Source of the DNA: Chaetoderma sp. LZ-2023a
Lineage: Eukaryota > Mollusca > Caudofoveata > Chaetodermatida > Chaetodermatidae
Direction: 5' to 3'
Length of the DNA: 64,000 nucleotides
Assembly: GCA_034401795.1 (NCBI GenBank)
Contig: CM067366.1
Span: 73,331,087-73,395,086, forward strand
Part shown: piece by piece, positions 58,550 through 64,000 of the stretch
How the letters are laid out: each line of letters opens with the position of its first letter
Position numbering within the stretch: position 1 is the first letter of the stretch
The notes under the pieces: generated by a model
What the model was told of the DNA's origin: nothing
Databases searched by the model: none
Seen by the model: the letters and a program-made list of their open reading frames with translations, nothing else
Program-made: the position numbers and the translations under genes

Positions 58550-58820
58550 GTGATTAATACCGATGGGATCCATACAGTGAAGTTGGTGGATCCAGAATTT
58601 CTCATGATCTTTGCGGGAAGCCGTTGCTCCTATGCTATCAGGGTCATGGTGGAGTACTTCTATGATCCTATTCTGTGGATGTTACAGAAGTATTGCTCGA
58701 TGTACCGGCAGCGTCCATTGTTCTAGTCATTGGTATCACGCTTGCCTCTTTGTGATAAAGAAATTACTTTTCTAAAAGCTTGATGCGTTGCTTCTGGTTT
58801 GTCCTGATGCGAACTGAGGT
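58550..58820 (-). pseudogene. possible Penelope-like element remnant
   Basis: Minus strand reads RKDHEKFWIHQLHCMDPIGI followed by NHADW, resembling the region just after the GIY-YIG nuclease where an F-W-I/K-x-L...P-x-G-I-N motif is common. Upstream text is broken by frameshifts. Low certainty. Confidence 0.4.
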
Positions 58821-60187
58821 GTCAGTTGAGTCTGGATGCAATCTGAGTAATTTGCGTCATGTGTTTTCAAGGGTGATGTAATCTCGTAACTTAAACTCAT
58901 GTGATGGGGTGAATTGATGTCAGTGTTTATGATTTGAGCAAAGGAGAGTTTGTCACCAACAGTAATGCCATAAACGGGTCTAATACAAACACAGAGCTTA
59001 ATTTATAGTTGTAAATCCAGATCAAGTCATATTCAGCTTTTCGTGATAATCGGGTAGCAGCAAATTTCATACAAAAAATTTAAAAATTCAAATCTTTCAG
59101 TTTTCTTTTGTAGCGTGGAGTATCCAGTTTCAGGGTGCCTAAGCAGAAATTGCTAATAATTTAATAAATACCGTAGACATTTAAAAATAGATTGGCTTAA
59201 CTTGTTAGTGACTTTATCCCTTATCCAGTGCCAAGTTAGAAGAAAATGCCCCAAAACGAAAATGTCAAAACACAGCGCCATTATGCGATGACGTACTTCA
59301 AAACAAACAAAAACGATGGTATCCCGCTTCAATGATACCGCGTACAGGCTCGCCCAAATTTCTCTTTCTGGACAATACAGCTACCAAAAGATGATGAACG
59401 TTTGAAGTTGTCAGAATCGGGAAGTGTTTTATTGTTATTTTCTTGTTTTTTCTTGGGTGATGGTGGTGGACATTTTCATCAGACTGGATCTAGTTGTGAG
59501 GGCTTGGCTGAAGCATCAAATGGAAATATGCAAAAGATATTGAATAATATTATACTATGCGTATACGCCTTGATTTTGATAAAAATGTGCTAAGAACAGG
59601 TACTGTGCTGTTGACTTTTGAACCACCCTGTCTAGTATGGATTTTGACATTGGTCACATGGTATAAATAAAACAGACGACGGGGAAGAATTTCCAATATT
59701 TGAAACAAAAAATGTATGTTTTTTTATTTAAAATACAATGCTTTAAAGGCATATGATAAAAAGTAATAAGAAAATCGCCAATCTTTTACATGCTAAAGTT
59801 GATTTAGTGCTGACTTAACATTTTAATGTGAATTTTGAGGGCAAACGCGGTAAGCATTAGTGATAATTTGATTACAAAATTATGGCATCATGAGAACTTG
59901 TGTTGTTACACAGCGTATGCGTAACGAATGTTTACCGAAACTAGAGCCTCACCAAAACTGGATAATCACCGATAAATTGGTAAATGTGGTATTGAAAATA
60001 AACCTATTATATCGTCCAGTAAGGTGTTTTCGAGGGTTGTGATTTTGAGGGTATGTACTTTTGACGGTCTCACGTGTGCAATGCTTAGGCAATGTCAACT
60101 AATCATGTGTCATTAAATAGATACAGTATTTTTACACCACAAGTGTAAATTTTTTAAAGATGCGTCTAGTACAAGTGATTATTTTAT
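58821..60187. other. no gene recognised
   Basis: AT-rich. A 63-codon plus-strand ORF at 59402 starts with a hydrophobic stretch (VLLLFSCFFLG) but has no homologue known to me and no splice support. Confidence 0.4.
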
Positions 60188-60372
60188 CATGGTTCTGCCC
60201 ATGATGAAATTAGTGACGGACATTTTTATAGAAATTTTACAAAATTCCTTGAAATAAAGCTTAATTTCAACAAAGTATGTGAAAAGTGGTGGTTAAGAAA
60301 GATAGTTTAGTCTTTAGTGCTGGTTAAAATTGTTGAGTGGTGGCTAATCCCGACCAGTGCCGACCAGTGTGG
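60188..60372. mobile_element. hAT-type MITE family F, second copy
   Basis: CATGGTTCTGCCCATGATG left, GTGGGCAGAACCCT right, interior the same as 42686-42869. It contains a local duplication CCGACCAGTGCCGACCAGTG. Flanks TATTTTAT and GATTTTAT agree at seven of eight positions. Confidence 0.8.
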
Positions 60373-61040
60373 GCAGAACCCTGATTTTATGCATTTTTGA
60401 TGTCAGTGTAGTGAAAAATATGTATTTTCACTAATACTTATTTGACCCATGATAAAAATACTGATAACTCGTAAGGAAATTCTACAAATCAATCTAGTTT
60501 TTGCGTCCAACGACATCTGCCTGTTACTGTCTTGAGTAGCATAGCAGACCCATTGCCATAGCAATAATTTATTTCTCCCGAAGCGTGGAACTGGCATGGG
60601 GTGCTTATGTAGTTTTCAGATCTAGATTGATTTTTCTCTACCCGCACTGGCAATTCAAACAGGCTCTAGTTACTACATACGATATAAATTTTTTTTCTAT
60701 TTTCCGGTTGGCAAAACACTTATGTTCATTTTCAATACCACATTTACCAATTTCCAAATGAAAAATTGAGACTAACTTTTTTAATGTTTTGGCTGAAATT
60801 TGCTGCTACCCGGTTAAGTTCTGTGTTTATATCAGACACGTTTATGGCATTATTGTCGGTGACAGACACTCCTTTGCTCAAATCATAAAAATTACATAAT
60901 TCACTGCCTCACTAGAGTTGAAATTACGCGCTTACATCACCCTCGAAGACACACAACGCAATACTGAGATTGCATCTGTAGACCAGGTAGTGGATATTTC
61001 AAGATTCACTGTTATTTATTTCATTAATTTTTTGCACATA
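60373..61040. other. no gene recognised
   Basis: No coding signal. Confidence 0.35.
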
Positions 61041-61322
61041 TTTAATCTTACAACTGGTAGTCTACCTAAGGCAGCGCCTATTGGGCAGTGGACTCCTTAC
61101 ACGCATAACATTAGAACAATTGTACAACATAAATAAAAAACACCACCACCATATCAATGTTGAATCTTGAAAACCCATTATCCGATGATATATATTGTAA
61201 TGTTTTGCTTTGTGTGTAGGGGGTCCATCGATTTATAGGCTCTGCCTTTGATGGACTGCCCAATTGTGATGTATGTATATTATATATTAAGCATGAAATA
61301 AATAAATAATCTTGAATCTTAT
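61041..61322. mobile_element. probable LINE 3' end fragment
   Basis: Contains TAGTCTACCTAAGGCAGCGC and ends in AATAAATAAATAATCTTGAA, resembling the short tandem tails of CR1-like elements. A related piece in the other orientation is at 61650-61740 (CAAGATTATTTATTC, CGCCTAAGGCAGTGAC). Confidence 0.5.
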
Positions 61323-61382
61323 AGTCATAATAGAGTTTTAACCAGATTTTGTGGCAAAACGAAAGCCCATAGTAACTCTATT

Positions 61383-61640
61383 GTGGTGCATTGGCTCAGT
61401 TGGCAAAACCATTCGCCGCACATGCTTGGAATTCCAATCCAAAGAGCTGCGTTTGATCCCGCGTTCAGGCATGTGACCAAGGTGTAAAAACCTGTGCCAT
61501 GCCATACGTCATTTAAATGACACGTCCATCGGAGGGGAGGTAAAGCCGTCGGTCCCGTCTCGCGTGGTGCCTGTACCATCAGCATGGGGGGATGTAAAAG
61601 AACTCACTCTGAGTGTCAGGCCCTGTATCGGGAGCTCAGT
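61383..61640 (+). mobile_element. tRNA-type SINE copy
   Basis: Box A TGGCTCAGTTGG at 61392-61403 is a perfect match to the RNA polymerase III consensus. A box B-like GTTTGATCC lies at 61451-61459. The spacing is wider than in an ordinary tRNA. The body continues to GGGAGCTCAGTTGTG. A second copy lies at 55376-55627 on the minus strand. Confidence 0.75.
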
Positions 61641-61856
61641 TGTGAAGATTCAAGATTATTTATTCAATAATTCGAAGATAAACATATTCACGAATCATAC
61701 CAGGTTGTCCGCCTAAGGCAGTGACTATTGTTATGGCGGACACCTTACACACATATATACAGATATATATAAATTAGATAAGACAGAACTTACACAAAAG
61801 GTTACAAATTCAGACATTACATTTACTACTTCCTTATTAACTCTTTGACCCCTGAT

Positions 61857-63287
61857 TAGAGCTGGGCGGTATTGATATTTACATGACGGTATCCGTACCA
61901 TGAAAAAATACCGCGGTACCACGGTATACCGTTATCTGAGCTTGGGGCATGCCAAGAAATTAGAAAAATTTGTCCCATTTCCTTTTCACTTCCATCTCCA
62001 ATCAACAGTAAATATAGGTAAAATAAATAAATCGGCTTCCTGATTTAGAGAAGAAAAACATGGCTATTGCGACTGTTCAGTTTCACGATTTTATTAGGTC
62101 ACTATTTTTATTGACGTAATATCATTCACGGGAATATCGGTCAAAGGGTGTGGTCGACTCGCTAACTATAACCCACTGTTTGAGACATTGGGGCGCACTA
62201 TTTTCAATCTGGATTGTTCTTGCTATTAATGCGTGCGACCAGAAAACGGCACATTTTATTTTGGCAGTCGAGCGCTTTGATAAACAGAGTCTAGACAAAA
62301 TCCGCGAGTATTTAAACGGGGCGAGTGTTTTACTCTTTTATTTCTGTTTCTGAGTCGTATAATCTGTTACTCGCGAAAACAGGCCTATACACATACATAT
62401 AACACGACATTGAATATAGCCGATTCCAAAGCTCCTGATAATTACCGAGTACCCGATGTGCAGACTCGTTACTCGTCATGCTTCACGTGAACAATGCGTG
62501 TAAAAAGCTATTTCCGCGAACTTCCGACGTGTAGCCAGTTGAAAAATGAATTACAAAAACTAAAACACTATAATTTTTAGGTGTCGTTACTTAAATTGGA
62601 TTTAATCCTTAAAGAAATTTCTTAAAACAAGCCAGAAAAAAGACAAAATAACGACTTCAACGCTGCTCGTTCTTAATAAAATAGCAAATACTACGTTTTA
62701 GTAAATTTTCATTGATAAATTCAACATAGTAATGTATTTTTCCACGGTCTAGTTCATGAACAACCAATCAGATATGTCTTTGCGAGATCGCTGTTGTGTT
62801 TGAATAGCACGCAGTTTGTATGTTATTTTGTTATTCTAGCATGTTTGTTCGGTGACAAAATGTTTGGAGTAATAAATTACAAATAATAGAAACGGGAATA
62901 GGGAATATATTACAGTGTAATTACTAACGGCGGATGGCCAGAGAATGAGTTTAGATGTTTTAAATAAAGCAATTTTACCGTGAGACTTTCAAGACGTACG
63001 TTTGACATACAATTCTGCCTGTCATTATTTTGTAATTGACGTCTTGATGTTTGTTTTTACAACGACCCTTTCACCTCAACTCGGCTGATAGTTAGGGATG
63101 CCTGTATTTGTTGGTACTATTAGCACTTATTTACCCTTGGTCAAGTCAGATTTTATGAATATATTTCTCAAATATTGCTCAAACATTATGGACGGTATTC
63201 ATGGTATTTTGAAATGTCAATGGTCACGGTATCGGTTCACGGTATACCGCGGTCCTCACGGTACTACCGTCAGACCGCTCAGCTCTA
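61857..63287. mobile_element. non-autonomous hAT-type transposon, 1431 bp
   Basis: Left end TAGAGCTGGGCGGTATTG, right end ACCGCTCAGCTCTA, with GGTATACCG/CGGTATACC subterminal repeats. It is bounded by the perfect 8-bp duplication CCCCTGAT (61849-61856 and 63288-63295). No transposase ORF is readable inside; the longest ORF (62150-62353, 67 codons) is unsupported. It interrupts a TTAA-type MITE (AACTCTTTGACCCCTGAT). Confidence 0.93.
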
Positions 63288-63295
63288 CCCCTGAT

Positions 63296-63735
63296 CCACA
63301 TAAACAGTTTAAATTTCAGAAAGGAAATATGTTAATTCGCAGGTCAAGAGGAGACCACCCCAATCACAACCCCCCCGCCCCCCCCCCCCTCCCCCCCAAC
63401 ACACACACACCTCCCCCCACCCAGGAGAGTTCACCACTGCAATGACCGGTTCAATTATCTAGTCAGTCATTACAGTGGGAAAAAACCCTCCAGGAGTGGG
63501 CCTCTCAGTCTGCGAACCAACATATAATACTGTAACAGCAGGTTATTCTTATTATTCTTATCATCATCATCATTATTATTATTATCATTATCATTATTAC
63601 AATTTCTTTGTTTCATAAATACATGTTTTATGGTTTGCAATACATATGGGTAGTAAATAAGGACAAGATAGACAAGTAGTGAACATAGTCAAGTTCAATA
63701 TTAAACATGGATGTCTATGATTATAGATACGACAA
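63296..63735. other. right half of an interrupted MITE and low-complexity DNA
   Basis: Poly-C/CA stretch at 63369-63421, then a hairpin CACTGCAATGACCGGTTC with inverse GTCATTACAGTGG similar to the family B centre, then ATT/ATC repeats at 63545-63600. Confidence 0.5.
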
Positions 63736-63737
63736 TA

Positions 63738-63740
63738 AAC

Positions 63741-63784
<44 letters not shown>
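63738..63784. repeat. (TA)n microsatellite
   Basis: About 22 TA units. Confidence 0.95.
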
Positions 63785-63787
<3 letters not shown>

Positions 63788-63868
63788 TTTTGGGAGGGTA
63801 CTTTTACTTATAATGATGATATACTGTTTACAGGATGCTGGCTAATGGGGAGCATCCTTGGACAAGGG

Positions 63869-63893
63869 AAGGGGGGGGGGGGGGGGGGAGGGG
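63869..63893. repeat. poly-G tract
   Basis: About 23 Gs with one A. Confidence 0.9.
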
Positions 63894-64000
63894 TGCTCAT
63901 TCTCCTGCTCATCCTGTAGTTTGTTACTATGGTAATTGAAATTATTATTGGATATAATAGCAAGTGGAATCATCTAGTCATATTCTAGTAGTAGTAGTAG

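Noticed and set aside
59222..59593. THAP-like or secreted small protein at 59222-59593
   Set aside because: No spaced Cys/His pattern of a THAP domain; the 63-codon ORF has no support.

Overview
The window is animal nuclear DNA. It is AT-rich, gene-poor and full of mobile DNA. Two spliced genes, metazoan splice signals, CR1-like, RTE-like, Penelope-like and DIRS-like retroelements, a tRNA-type SINE and dozens of palindromic MITEs point to a marine invertebrate. Several dispersed repeats look like ones I associate with mollusc genomes (the 'aggcccaaggggcctgtatcgctcac' type, the 'aagatggccgcc' type and the 'gcgagacaa' type), so a lophotrochozoan, probably a mollusc, is my best guess. This is inference.

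Host genes. Two paralogous small membrane-protein genes of the TMEM272-like type converge tail to tail. Gene 1 runs on the + strand in five coding exons (5136-18723, 287 aa). Gene 2 runs on the - strand in six coding exons (51916-34540, 303 aa). Both encode a cytosolic N-terminus with PPxY-type motifs, four hydrophobic helices and a conserved exon plan. Every coding intron found is phase 1, and the exon for the first helix is exactly 54 nt in both. A possible alternative 3' exon of gene 1 lies at 6896-7227.

Region by region. 1-5100: no gene; a GA microsatellite, and one MITE nested in another. 5100-18720: gene 1. Its introns hold MITEs, a 451-bp hAT-type element with perfect 8-bp target duplications, and, antisense in intron 3, an intact 804-codon ORF (13244-15658) with a FEN1/XPG-like nuclease motif set and a C-terminal CXC cysteine cluster. 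18720-34540: the intergenic space between the two stop codons. It holds tandem ATGA/ATGG repeats, 'aagatggccgcc' repeats, a CR1-like reverse transcriptase ORF inserted in an RTE-like LINE whose halves lie head to head, several minisatellites and a 256-bp TA tract. 34540-51916: gene 2. Its introns carry three copies of a 'ggcccaaggggcc' element and a 6.5-kb DIRS-like element with both terminal repeats and the internal complementary region still readable. 51917-64000: only repeats were recognised: a 172-bp tandem repeat, a Penelope GIY-YIG fragment, LINE 3' fragments, two SINE copies, a 25-bp minisatellite of about 32 units, and a 1.43-kb hAT-type element with perfect 8-bp target duplications.

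The most informative observations are the matched gene pair, the intact nuclease/CXC ORF, the DIRS architecture, and a filled-versus-empty site comparison that gives the target-site rule (TTAA) of the commonest MITE family. No database search was possible, so family names rest on motif recognition.
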